Translations under genes and position numbers: made by a program
Part shown: positions 10,411 through 21,127 of the stretch, in pieces
Layout of the letters: each line of letters begins with the position of its first letter
Numbering within the stretch: position 1 is the stretch's first letter
Notes under the pieces: model-generated
What the model was told of the DNA's origin: nothing
What the model saw: only the letters and a program-made list of their open reading frames with translations
The model's database searches: none
DNA from: Mesostigma viride
Lineage: Eukaryota; Streptophyta; Mesostigmatophyceae; Mesostigmatales; Mesostigmataceae
Assembly: GCA_009746045.1 (NCBI GenBank)
Contig: RPFO01000104.1
Span: 5,910,895 to 5,974,894, forward strand
Length of the DNA: 64,000 nucleotides
Direction: 5' to 3'

Positions 10411-11534
10411 GGTAGGGAACCAGGGGTGCAGGTTGCTAACCACTTCTGGCATGGCGGAGCGGACACGGAGATTCGGCTGGCGGACATCATCTACGCAGAC
10501 GACACCACCCTCTTCGAGGACACAGAGCACGTGCAGACATGGCTTGACTGCCTGGCTATCGAGGCCCGTGCAGTGGGGCTTGAGGTCAGCAAGAAGACAG
10601 AGGCCCTGGCGGTTGGGCTCACCCACTCACCGCCACCCCTCTATCTCCTAGATGGCTCTCGAGTCCTGTATCGGGACCGCGTCAAGCTGCTGGGCAGCCT
10701 CAGTGCTTCCCAGCTGCGAGGCCGATGTGGACCATCGCATCTCGCTCGCCTGGCACGCTTTACGTCAGTACCGGGCCCTGTGGCGCAAGCCCCTGGGCAG
10801 GATCGAGAAACAGGACCTGTTTAAGGTCCTCGTCCTTCCTGTTCTCACGTATGGGGCCGAGACGTGGACCCTCACCGCCGACCTGGCCCGCAAGCTGGAC
10901 GGCGCGGTCACCAACATGCTGCGATCCATTTTCAGAGTAGGATATATGCTGCTCATGTTCGCAATTAGGACCTGTACCAGGGCATGCCATATATCACCAG
11001 CACCATTAAGCAGCGGCGCCTGCAGCTCATAGGGCACCTAGCTCGCACCAACCAGGTAGACAACTCACGTGGCCCTGAGCCCGCGGGACTGCGACCAGCT
11101 CAGCCTGGCCGGCACCTCCTGACGTGGGCCGGGCCCCATGATGTTAGACGCCGCAAGGCCCGCACCTTCAAAGAACAGCTAGTAGAGGACATGGGGGGCC
11201 GGCTAGGCCTCTCCGTGATTTGGAAGAAGATGATGGACAAGGCCAAGTGGGCCCAGGTCGTACAGGACAACGAGCCCCCCCCGTGGGGAAGCGCCCGTGT
11301 GTGCAAACCCGCGCGGGAGACACGCCAGACAGCTCCCCTAGGGTAGCGGGATGTTGTTTAGATAGATGTTGTAGTAAGTGATGATGTTAGATGCTGTAGG
11401 TAGATGATCGATGTAGATAGATCAGACCGGTAGGACTGTTTGCACCCATCCATCCATCCATGCATCCATCCATCGGGGTTAATGCTCCGTGACTCCCCAA
11501 CGGGAGCACGAGTCTAATTAATTAATTAATTATA
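10411..11534 (+). mobile_element. 5'-truncated LINE with reverse transcriptase C-terminus
   Basis: Successive plus-strand frames encode the catalytic core IRLADIIYADDTTLF (YADD box), then VLPVLTYGAETWTLTADLA and RRLQLIGHLARTNQ. These are the palm end, thumb and post-RT region of a non-LTR retrotransposon. At least two frameshifts separate the parts (changes near 10650 and 10990), so it is dead. It ends with a hairpin at 11482-11508 (TGCTCC...GGGAGCA) and a TTAATTAATTAATTA tail, the diagnostic 3' end of this family. Confidence 0.75.
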
Positions 11535-11615
11535 CAACGACTTATGTGTGGAAACCCCTACATTCATGACCTGTCGGAGCATCCTGTAAAACGTGCCGTC
11601 CAGCGGTGTGGCCAA

Positions 11616-11936
11616 CATGGCATGGCTAACGTAATGACTAACTAGCTAGACCTTTTCAGTGGTTTTCCATTTGCGGGTATTTCGTCGTAAATGGTGGGAG
11701 AGCGATCACAGCAATGGTGCTCACCATTAGACGTACACTCCCGGCCAGTTAGGCTCGAAACACACGCCCTGCATGATCAAGCAAGCTGTTTCCGGCCCAA
11801 CCGTCTAGGTCATATAGTCGCTCTACACGTAAGCCAGCCATAATTTCAATGCACAAGGCTACATATTTCCATCACCATTCATATTCATCATCCTGAACGA
11901 CTCGAACACGCGGACAAGATAACGGCAGGCTCGAGC
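11616..11936 (+). repeat. Direct repeat copy 1 flanking the Penelope-like RT
   Basis: About 320 bp repeated at 13380-13692 in the same orientation with roughly 90-95% identity by eye. Both copies begin CATGGCATGGCTAACGT and end GATAACGGCAGGCTCGAGC. They flank a reverse-transcriptase fragment, consistent with the pseudo-LTRs of Penelope-like elements. Partial copies also occur at 58853-59030, 59455-59545 and 59585-59715. Confidence 0.75.
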
Positions 11937-12600
11937 GAACGCTGAAGGATGGAAAAGAGGGCGGCAAGCTGAAGGCGCGGTCGCGACCAGCCAGACAGGT
12001 CACCTACGCGGAATTGAAACTGGCCGTCAGACTGGCTGCGGAAGCATTTGTGGCGGTGGAGGCGCTGGCACAGTTCAAGAAGGGAGGCATACGACCCATA
12101 GAACAGGAGCTCCAGTATCCGGATGTGTGGCCTGTCGAAATAGCCGGGTCTGTTGACGTCGAAGGTGGAAAATAACTCGTAAACGTCAAAGTCGACATCA
12201 GACCCGCTAGGTTCGGTTGGGCGGCTGCGTTTGGGCTCGGGCGAGGCTGAAGGCGAGGCAGGAAGCCCGGGAGGGGGCTGGGCGACCACCAGTGCGCGAC
12301 TAGTGTCACCGCTGCCTGCCGGACCTGAGGGCGAAGCTGCAGCCGGAGCTGCAGACGTATTTTCATTGCCGAGCGCAGCCGTCAGGCTGCGTTGCGTCGA
12401 TGGGCGTTTGCTCATCGTATATTGCGTAATAGCGTCGCAAAATTATATCAGCATGTGCGTCTTAGAAAGACGAAGCGATAGTGATATTCACGACTAAATT
12501 CGGTGCTCAAACGTGAAAGTTATGAGCTCCGCCGTCAGCCATGGCTACCTCGTGGCTCGTGGCTCGTGGCTCGTGGTTGGGAGGATATGTAGCACATATC
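11937..12600 (-). mobile_element. ORF1 element 5' fragment (minus)
   Basis: On the minus strand an ATG at 12415 opens the same N-terminus as the intact copy at 18375 (MSKRPSTQRSLTAALGNEN), and about 175 codons remain. Upstream lie the family's 5' UTR and three to four CTCGTGG heptamers (12552-12582). The heptamers run straight into TTGGGAGGATATGTAGCAC, which is 3'-end sequence of another family member. The fragment sits between a terminal repeat and the RT of the Penelope-like element. Confidence 0.75.
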
Positions 12601-12604
12601 CAAG

Positions 12605-13186
12605 AGAAGGGGCATATCTCATTGCCTCAAACGATGATGTTCTCATCAGGCGTTTTATCCATACATGTCGATACATTGATGATGTCATCGCTTTCGACAA
12701 CCCTGATTTCGCAACCCATTTGTATATCACCGCTGGTCTGCCTGGCATCTACCCGCAAGCGTCCCTCACATTAAAGCTCACGTCGGAGGATACTCATTGC
12801 AATTACCTCGATCTTAACATTACCCATAACAAGAAGGGCTGGCGTACGGCTGTCTATGATAAGCGCAAGGATCCTAAATACCAGCAAATTCCTTTTATTC
12901 GTTACCCCGATATTCACAGTCTCCTTTCCCACACAGCAAAATATGGTGTTGTTCTTTCTCAGTTACATCGTTTTTCCCGTCTTTGTTCTTATCGTGTTGA
13001 TTTCATCACGACTCTTGTTGAACTCTTGCAGCGTTTATTGGTCAAAGACTATGACCGAGCCATTATGCTCCGTCAAGTCCGATGTTTTTTGCAACGTCAC
13101 CCACATCTGTTCGGTGCTGCCCCTTGGCACAAGCTCTACAAACAAGTCGTGGACCGGCTGGATCGCATAGTATCTCCGCACATCTG
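12605..13186 (+). pseudogene. Penelope-like reverse transcriptase fragment
   Basis: The plus-strand frame contains IRRFIHTCRYIDDVIAF (a YxDD catalytic box in the RYIDD context), then NYLDLNITHNKKGWRTAVYD, a KDPKYQQIPF stretch, HTAKYGVVLSQLHRFSRLC and a helical tail, ending at a TGA at about 13187. The order YIDD, then YLDL, then a short basic hairpin, then the LSQLHRFSRLC-type helix resembles Penelope-like RTs, not the LINE RTs in this window. It is truncated: the N-terminal RT motifs are missing and no GIY-YIG endonuclease is visible. Subfamily assignment is from memory and uncertain. Confidence 0.5.
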
Positions 13187-13379
13187 AACCCTGTGATGCC
13201 AGATCTCCTTTGCGGCCGTTCCGAGCTTGGCACTGGATTCGTTGTCCACATCGTCGCGTCGCTGCCGCAACACGATGTTTTCTGGCATCCGCGGGCTTTT
13301 GGTTCCCGCCGCACATTTGAAAGTGCTGTCCTCCGGCTTTTTGCCTTTGCACCGTGTGCAGTTCTTGGACGTTTGGAAT

Positions 13380-13692
13380 CATGGCATGGCTAACGTGATG
13401 ACTGACTAGCTAGACCTTTTCAGTGGTTTTCCATTTGCGGGTATTTCCTCGTAAATGGTGGGAGAGCGATCGCAGCAATGGTGCTCACCACTAGACACTC
13501 CCGGCCAGTTAGGCTCGAAACACACGCCCTGATCAAGCATGCTGTTTCCGGCCCCACCGTCTAGGTCATCTAGTCGCTCCACACGTAAGCCAGTCATAAT
13601 TTCAATGCACAAGGATACACATTTCCATCACCATTCATCTTCATCATCCTGAACGACTCGAAAACGCGGAAAAGATAACGGCAGGCTCGAGC
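13380..13692 (+). repeat. Direct repeat copy 2 flanking the Penelope-like RT
   Basis: Same orientation as 11616-11936. Similarity to further remnants (59640-59710) extends to about 13741 (CTACCATGGTCCGGATTCTCC), where it is interrupted by an ORF1-element 3' UTR. Confidence 0.75.
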
Positions 13693-13744
13693 TACCATGG
13701 TCCGGATTCTCCCGATTTCTTGCCTGCGCTGGTTGTCTCTTTGA

Positions 13745-16700
13745 TATGGCTATACATTCTGGGCTACTTCCTGCATGCAAGGGTGGAATGTAAACAACAC
13801 TTAATTGCTCTAGGTGCACCAAGGGCACCTGCACCACCATGATATCTGGGGCTCAACCCAACCGTAAGGGGGGCCCGGCATGGGGTGGAAGATCATCATG
13901 GCTATACAAGAGCTAGGGCATGGCTTCTCAACAGAGAGCGTCTCTCTGCATAGGCAAAGCATGGTTGTCAGACTCCTTCATAGCATGGCTAAATTCTTAA
14001 TGCAACATCCATGGGGGTCCCATTATAGGCATGGCTTGGCTAAATTCTGAAGGCATCATCCATGGGGGCCATTCATTGCAATGATGGGCGCACATGCGCG
14101 TAGGCCACATGCTAGGGCTAAGCCTGACTAATCTACACCACTGGTATATATTCCCTATACTGAGGTGGCAGGAGGTGCCTGACTGCCTGCCAGGGCTTGT
14201 GGTCAACGTGGATGACCGCCCCCCTCCAGTATACCGACGTTTCCCCCCTGCGCTCTGCCGGAGCTGAAGGTAGGTCGGCCATAGCTCGCGTCGCCGGTGT
14301 TGCTGGGCCAGGCCGGGTCAAGTCGTCGTCCAGCGTGTAGCGAGTCAGTGAGAGCTAGCTTCTCGCGGCACGACACCTTGTCCGCCATGTACTGAAAGGT
14401 GAGGAGCACGGGTGCCGGGCAAGCCTTACCCCGCGCGCGCCGGGGAGGCGGACAGCCGACATCCGCAGCTCACCAGTGAGTTGCATGGGGGCAATAATGT
14501 CGCGCCGTGAGAAGAGTCGTCGAGGTCTCGTCTGCCGGCTGGTCGAAGTGCTTGACGATGACATTGTGGCTGCGCTAGCTGGGCGTGATGTCGGCCTCCG
14601 GCTCACGAAGGTCGAGTGCTTGTTGCTTGAGCTGCATGTGCCGCGATGGTGGAGGTGGTGGAGGTGGTGTGGTGCTTAAGCAAGTCCGCCCAGGAGGAGG
14701 GAGCATCGCCGGCCGGGCCAGCAGATGCCGGCTGGGCAGCGATGTCCTTCATGCACCGCCTGGGCGGTGAGGCCTGCGGTGTCATGCAAGCACTCAAGGG
14801 CGGTGGCGGTGGCGTGGAGGCGCTGGTCGTGGTCGAGGAGCTGGGCCTTGATGTCGGCAGACTGCACTGTGGAGTGTGGAGGCGGAAATGGCAGTGGAGG
14901 TGGAGGCGACAGTGCATGGTGGAAAGGTGAGGGAGCTCAGTAGCCAGCGTACGTGCCTCCCATTGCTGCCAAATCGGCAGCAAGAGGGGTCGCGTGCTGC
15001 TGGAAGGCTTCCGTAAGGATGGAACGGACTGTGGGGGCGGAGATGGATGGAGCCTGGCAGATCTCGCCATCAGAGCGCTGGAGAAGGGAGTTGAGGACGG
15101 CATGCTGGAGTTGGGGGCGGGGGCACACGAACAGCTGGCTGATGTTGTGCCAGCGGCCGCCGTTGGTGCAGATGAGGCGATTGATGTCGTGGAGATTGAG
15201 GCACAGTGTTAAGCCTCCCACGGTCCTTAATTTAGGACTTTGTCCTAAATTTAGGACCAATTTACTATAACCGAGGTACCGGGGGGGGGGGGCACTATAT
15301 GGACCGTACCCCATGTGGACCGTACCCGGCATGATGTACCCGACCCGTGGTACCGGCACATGGTACCCGGATTCCGTACCCGAGTACCGGGTATAATGGC
15401 GGGAAAGTAGGTACCTCGACCAAAAATATAACCGATTTTGGAGCGAAAAAGTGGGTGCGGGAATGATCTGAGGTGGATATGGCGACCTGACAATCGTGGC
15501 CGGCGTTTTCACGTGCGTTTATCATTTCGAGCGCCCAGTAGCAAAAACGAAAGGTCGTTAGTTATTATGCTTAAAGGCTGTGAAATTTTCTGCGCAAGTT
15601 TTTATGTGTAGCGCTGTAGCACAGTGGCACAACACAAATGGGTCGCAGATCGCCTGCTCGCGGAGGGTCGATTTTGGCACAAACATGTTAGTGTATTAGC
15701 AATGGTGGTGCGAATCAAGCCAGGAAATTTTTGTGGACGATTTTGATTATAGTCTGGAGTTTATAAAAGGAGTATTTGACATGGGAGCGCCTGGGCCGTG
15801 ATATTCTTGCTCGATTTCCATTGTCGACCATGTTTTAGGGACGTTCAGGCTGGGCAGCGAGCGCACCTTATAGGTCTTCACTTTCGGTATTTCTTGGACC
15901 TAGAACGCAGCACAAGCGTGGTTTATATCATTTTCGAACCGGTTGGCCAGCTTTGGTGCGCTCAGCTCTCGGAAAGCTGACCTCGCCGCGGATTTCAGCG
16001 ACTTTTTTGCAACCATCTGGAATGAGGCGACGTAAGTAGCAGGTACGTGCCGGGGTGCCCTAGATCATGAGTGTAACTGGCAACGCTGTTGTGGTGTTTT
16101 GAGTCAGTAAGCTATGCCTAAAAAGAGGGGACGCTACGTGTGCACATAACTGTCACACATAGTTGGTTTACGTCATACAATTTTTTACGTCTCTATCTTC
16201 GTCGTCCGCTGCAGCTAAAACACACATGCGTAAGAGCAGTTTTACTCATGTGTTAGTTATAAACCATGGTCCTATGGCCTGCAGTCGTTCAGGGTGTTCT
16301 CAGACAGTATATACAATATGGTTTACATGTTACATGCACCCTGAATTCGCTCACAAAGCGTTGCATGTTAGCACAACGTTGTTCTGTAACTTGATTTGGC
16401 TGCATTCATGTGTTAGTTGCAATGCAAATGCAATGTTTTTTCATCGCTGGGTGGTGGCCAGCATGTCCGTGATGTCAAAGAAGGTTTGGCATATGCTTAG
16501 AGAAAGTTTACCGCAAGGGGTGGGCCATGTTCAAGCCGGGCAACCTCAGCAACCATGCAACCGTATATTGCATTACCTGCACCATCTGTGACACCGTTAA
16601 CCACGCGTATATATAGAGGCAGCCACAGCAGGGTATGGCCTTGTTATACGCTGCCCCGCCATCCCAAGGCCTCGTAGGGTCCCCTAGCGCTCGTAAGATG

Positions 16701-17490
16701 CTCAAGGGACCGTGTGGATAGCATGGTCATGCGTTGACACTAATTGGTCCTATTGGTCCTAAATTCTCATTTTGACCAAATTCGCGGTTTGAGGCCTGCC
16801 ATGGGCCAGGGTCCATTCAGGCACTAAATGTAATTATTTGAACCCAGGTTTTTGTCCAAAATTCAAAAAGTGTGTTATCTGTCAGTGGTAAAAATGCCAG
16901 GGTCAAAATTTGATGTTTGCACATATATTTTTTAATTCAAACTGGTCCTAAAATAAGGACTTTTCTTGGGAGGCTTAACAACAGGTCGCGTAAAGCGAGG
17001 CGTAGTCCCCGAAGAAGATGCAGTGCATAGCATCGTCCGGAGACATGTTGGTCCAGTCGTGATCATCGACCTGGAAAGGTTGGGGCCGAAAGCGCGGTTC
17101 TGAGGGGCGTGAAGACCCTCCTGTTTTGTCGGCTGAGCGGGTGCGTTTAGGGTCAGCTAGGCGATGCCGATGGCGAGGCAGTAAGCCCGGGAGGTTGCTG
17201 GGCGACCACCAGTGCACGACTAGTGTCACCGCTGCCTGCCGGACCTGAGGGCGAAGCTGCAGCCTGAGCTGCATGCAGACGGATTTTCATGGCCGAGCGC
17301 ATCCGCCAAACTGCGTTGCGTCGAGGAGCGTTTGCTCGTCATATATTGCGTAATAGATTCGGAAATTTATATCAGCATGTGCGTCTTAGAAAGACGAAGC
17401 GATAGTGATATTCACGGCTTAATTCGGTGCTCAAACGTGAAAGTTATGAGCTCCGCCGTCAGCCATGGCTACCTCGTGGCTCGTGGCTGA
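13745..17490 (-). mobile_element. ORF1-only retroelement (minus), split by a TTAA element
   Basis: Reading on the minus strand: the 5' end with CTCGTGG heptamers is near 17480, then an ORF1 start region (17340-16979), an insertion at 16978-15209, and the rest of ORF1 (15208 to about 14160: a peptide with ATPLAADLAAMGGTYAG, coiled-coil and RRM-like parts, ending VYWRGAVIHVDHKPWQ). The 3' UTR runs down to about 13745. Several frameshifts break the ORF. It belongs to the same subfamily as 56826-57570 (VDHKPWQ versus VGHKPWQ in other copies). The last ~40 bp, including the 3' hairpin, are missing. Confidence 0.7.
15209..16978. mobile_element. TTAA-flanked DNA element (piggyBac-like target) inside ORF1
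   Basis: The element is bounded by TTAA on both sides, with inverted ends TTAAGCCTCCCA on the left and TGGGAGGCTTAA on the right. Both ends continue with a further inverted similarity around GTCCTTAATTTAGGAC (left) and GTCCTTATTTTAGGAC (right, inverted). Removing it and one TTAA restores contiguity of the host ORF1 copy. The interior (~1.76 kb) has no ORF with transposase features. It contains a GTACC-rich tract (15275-15420) and a tRNA-like A/B box pair (15617-15675), so it is non-autonomous. Confidence 0.7.
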
Positions 17491-17533
17491 GGGGCATGCT
17501 GCTGTTTTATCCCCGCGGCCTCCGCGACCCCCA

Positions 17534-17945
17534 TTGTTGAGTGAATTAATTATAATTAATTATCAACATCACTCCGTTGGGAGTAGATGTAGCACATAGC
17601 CCTGAGAAGGGGCATATGGCTTTTAATACATTCTATAGGCTACTTCATGCAAGGGTGGGAATGTAAGCTACCCCTGCTCTAGGTGCACCAGGGCACCCGC
17701 ACCCTCATGGTCTGGTTGAGTGAATGCGGTGTTCAAACTTAGCTGGGACCACTAGGTCGGCCAGCAACATCTGTGTGTAGTTCATGGCAGGTTTACCCAT
17801 CTTTCTAGGAATGTCCTTGGGGCCAGGCCAGGTCAGGATATGCCGCCCTGGTCGGCCAAGCGGCTGGGGGCCGGCCAGACCGAGGGCGATGTCGACTACC
17901 TGACTGGTGCGAGCAAGTGTCCTACGAATTCTAGCTCTCTGCATA
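17534..17945 (-). mobile_element. Retroelement 3' end plus LINE ORF2 C-terminal fragment (minus)
   Basis: An ATTA-rich tail (17535-17555) precedes CACTCCGTTGGGAGTAGATG, the inverted 3' hairpin, and a 3' UTR to about 17700. The minus frame 17944-17705 then encodes RRTLARTSQVVD, then GRPGRHILTWPGPKDIP and VPAKFEHRIHS, a conserved segment downstream of the LINE RT also seen at 51900, 53900, 54190 and 57640. Confidence 0.7.
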
Positions 17946-18133
17946 GGCAGGGCTAATGGCTAAATTCTTGGCCGTAGCCATGGCTGACGGCGGCGCTCAT
18001 GTGTACCATGCTAGCTTGGAACAAATGCACTGGTCGATCATGCTTCCAGGAATAGTTGTCTCTGATCCAGTCATGCCAGTATCTTATACATTTCTATAGG
18101 CACCCATTTATTAACTCGCGTTAGCACATTTAT

Positions 18134-18151
18134 AACGCAATTTTTTGCGTT
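18134..18151. repeat. Single 18-bp palindrome (half of the twin-palindrome element)
   Basis: AACGCAATTTTTTGCGTT, a perfect inverted repeat, is identical to the first palindrome at 21812. Upstream TTAACTCGCGTTA (18112-18124) is the inverted form of the TAACGCGAGTTAA that follows the 21.8-kb copy. Confidence 0.6.
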
Positions 18152-18203
18152 ATAACACTTTATTTCAATTAAACACATCTAATGAAGCAAGCATGATATG
18201 GGC

Positions 18204-20206
18204 GAGCCACGAGCCACGAGCCACGAGCCACGAGCCACGAGGTAGCCATGGCTGACGGCGGAGCTCATAACTTTCACGTTTGAGCACCGAATTTAGCCGT
18301 GAATATCACAATCGACGCGTCTTTCTACGACGCACATGCTGATATAATTTTCCGACGCTATTACGCAATATACGATGAGCAAACGCCCATCGACGCAACG
18401 CAGCCTGACGGCTGCGCTCGGCAATGAAAATACGTCTGCAGCTCCGGCTGCAGCTTCGCCATCAGGGCCGGAAGGCGGTGGTGACCCTAGTCGCGCACTG
18501 GTTGTCGCCCAGCACCCTCCCGGGCTTCCTGCCTCGCCCTCAGCCTCGCCCGAGCCAAAACGCAGCCGCCCAACCGAACCAAGCTGGTCTGAGCGCGACT
18601 TTGACGTTGACGGGTTATTTTCCACCTTCGACGGTGCCAGACCCGGCTTTTTCGACATGCCACCCATCAAGATACTGGAGCTCGTGTTTTATGGGTCATA
18701 CGCCTCCATTCTCGACCTGTGCCAGCGCCTTCACAGCCATTACCGCCTCCGCCCTGGACCTGACGGCCGGTTTACTCACCGACCTGAGAACCTGGCCCGC
18801 TGGTCTCGCCCCCGTCTTCAGCTCGCCGCCCTCTTTTCCATCCTTGACCGCTCTGTCACGGACCTCTGGACCCCCTCCCCCTTGACCGAATCCACCTTCC
18901 TCCTCCACCTCCAAGAAACCATCTCACAGCACGTGACGCCCCTAGCTGCAGATGTGGCAGCTGTGGGTCGCACGCTGGCTGCTGAGCTCCCCACCATCCC
19001 CACCGCCACCGCCACCCTCCTCGCCTCCACCCCCCCCCCTCCGCCTCCACCGACTCCATCACCGCCCAGCTCCGCGACATTGACCAACGTCTTAAGGATA
19101 ATGCCATCGCTATCGAGGTCCTGCAGAACACCGCGGGCCTCACCGCCCAGGCGGTGAAGGACATTGCCGCCAAGCCAACCTCTGCTGGCCTGGCCGGCGA
19201 TGCTCCTCCCATCACGACCTGGGCGGACATGCTTAAGCAGCACACCACCTCCACCACCTCCGCCGTCGCAGCCCAGCTCCAGCGGCAGACGCTTGACCTC
19301 CGCGAGGAGGCCGAGCTTGCCAAGCGCAGCCTTAACGTCATTGTCAAGAACCTCGACATGGAGGAAGGTGAGAATTCCGAGAAGCTTGCACGTGCGTTTG
19401 AGAGAGAAATTCTTAGTCGCATGGGCCTTACTGGTGAGATCGACCTGGTCGCCCACCGCCTTCCCCGCGCGCGGGGTAAGGCAGGGCCGCCCCCGCTCCT
19501 TCTCACCTTTAAGACCCCGGCGGACAAGATTTCTTTTCTCCGACGCCGCAAGCGGCTCGAGAAGACTCTCTTCACCCTTGACGACGACTTGACCCTGGCG
19601 CAGCAACAACGGCGACGGGAGCTATGGCCCACCTACCTCCAGCTCCGGAAGACCAAGGCGGGGCAGCCGGTGTACTGGAAGGGGGCGGCCATCTACGTCG
19701 GCCACAAGCCCTGGCAGGCGACCCCCGCGGCCCCAACGACTCCAGACGCCCCAGCTTAGGGGAATACAGCAGTAGTAGTGTAGAATAGATAGACCGTGGC
19801 CATGTACATGTACGCCTCCTAGAGGCACTATCCTAGCTAAGCCACACGCTTTATTTAATCATGTACATGTGTGCCTATGATGTGCCACACTCCAGATGAT
19901 GCCTAGCTTTATTTAGCTATGTTGTGCCCATGCAGGGAGTAACTCTCTGCTGAGACGCCATGCCCTAGCCTTTTTGTATAGCTCTGCTGATCTTCCCCCC
20001 CATGACAGGCTCCCCCTTCGCTGGGCATAGCTTGAAGATCATGGGGATGCAAGTGCCCTGGTGCACCTAGAGCAAGGGTCCTTTACATCCCCACCCTTGC
20101 AGGAAGTAGCTTAGGATGTATGATAGGCCATATGCCCCCTCTCAAGGGCTATGTGCTACATATACTCCCAACGGAGTTATGTTACAATTCAATTCAATTC
20201 AATTCA
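18204..20206 (+). mobile_element. Complete ORF1-only retroelement with 11-bp target-site duplication
   Basis: The flanking direct repeats ATGATATGGGC (18193-18203 and 20207-20217) mark a target-site duplication. The 5' end carries five tandem GAGCCAC heptamers (18204-18238) and a 5' UTR. ORF1 runs 18375-19759, and the 3' UTR of ~450 bp ends with the hairpin ACTCCCAACGGAGT (20164-20177), GTTA and a (CAATT)n tail to 20206. No reverse transcriptase is present anywhere in the 2.0 kb. The layout resembles mammalian HAL1 elements (LINEs carrying ORF1 only) and implies mobilisation by another element's machinery. Confidence 0.85.
18375..19759 (+). CDS. L1-type ORF1 protein of the retroelement (one homopolymer frameshift)
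   Basis: The ATG at 18375 opens an Ala/Pro-rich N-terminus (about 80 aa) and a conserved family-specific segment (FYGSYASILDLCQRL, WSRPRLQLAALFSIL). The frame slips in a C run at about 19029-19041. In the second frame follow a heptad-like segment (ITAQLRDIDQRLKDNAIAIE by homology), TWADMLKQHT, another helix (LDLREEAELAKRS), and an RRM-like part (LNVIVKNLDMEEGENSEKLA; VAHRLPRARGKAG; LLLTFKTPADKISFL). The C-terminal part is LTLAQQQRRRELWPTYLQL. Order and motifs match L1 ORF1p: coiled coil, RRM, C-terminal domain. It should be an RNA-binding chaperone of the retroelement. One base in the C run separates the two halves, so a sequencing or assembly length error is as likely as true decay. Confidence 0.7.
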
Positions 20207-20217
20207 ATGATATGGGC

Positions 20218-20657
20218 TATCTGAGGCCAGTTATGAATTCTCTGAGATATATAAAAAAATGTAGTATATGGTCTTGGCATGTAATTCCCAGCCTGGCTAT
20301 GTGAAATTCAAAGTTGAAGACACATGGGTCTCGTAAACTATGACCCCCTCACACTACAAGGGGCCGGTATGCCACATGGGTCAAGTATTGCAGGCACTGA
20401 ATTTTTTGGAGTAAAAGCAATATATGTAGACCCTCGTGGCTGCATATGGGCTTGAAATAAGCAGCCCTCCTATTTTCCCCACACCCATGAAATTATAACA
20501 CTATAACACTGGGTAGACAAGTGGGTGCACACAAAAGGCACCGTGGGCCCCTTGGGGGGCATAAACCCATGGAGATGCACAAACTAAGCCCAGATATGTC
20601 AAAATAAGACAGGGCAACCACCTGCAGCCAATAATACAAGCTGGCCACATGCCACGC
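20218..20657. other. Gene-free stretch downstream of the AT-hook gene
   Basis: This probably includes the 3' UTR of the minus-strand AT-hook gene. An open frame extends through it from that gene in a different phase but has no conserved features. Confidence 0.4.
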
Positions 20658-21085
20658 TTAACGAGAAGAGCGGGCACTGCGGCCAGACCCCCCCGAGGAC
20701 GGGGTAGCCGTGCCACCGCTGGCCCGCTTCTTCTTTGGCCTCTTTGGAGTCCTTGGCGTCTTCTCCGTGTACTCGCCCCTGGCCCCCGTGCTCTGCCCTC
20801 CTGCTGCCAGTCGGCCTCCTTCCAGCCCTCGGCGTCCTTTACCACCCACCCCGCCAGGTCTGCCAGCTCGGCCTCAATGGCGTCCTCCACCGACTTGGCC
20901 TGCAGCTCCGGATCCACAAAATCATCCTCATCCGCCTCCTCTTCCTCCTCATCGCTCGTGACATTGCCGGCCTTGGCAGCCTCCCTTGCAGCTCGCTTGG
21001 TCGAGGTCTTGCTCTTGGACCCCGCAGGCCGCCCTCGCTTTCTTTTCTGAACCGGCGCCGGCTCCTCCTCCTCCTCCTCCTCCTC

Positions 21086-21127
<42 letters not shown>

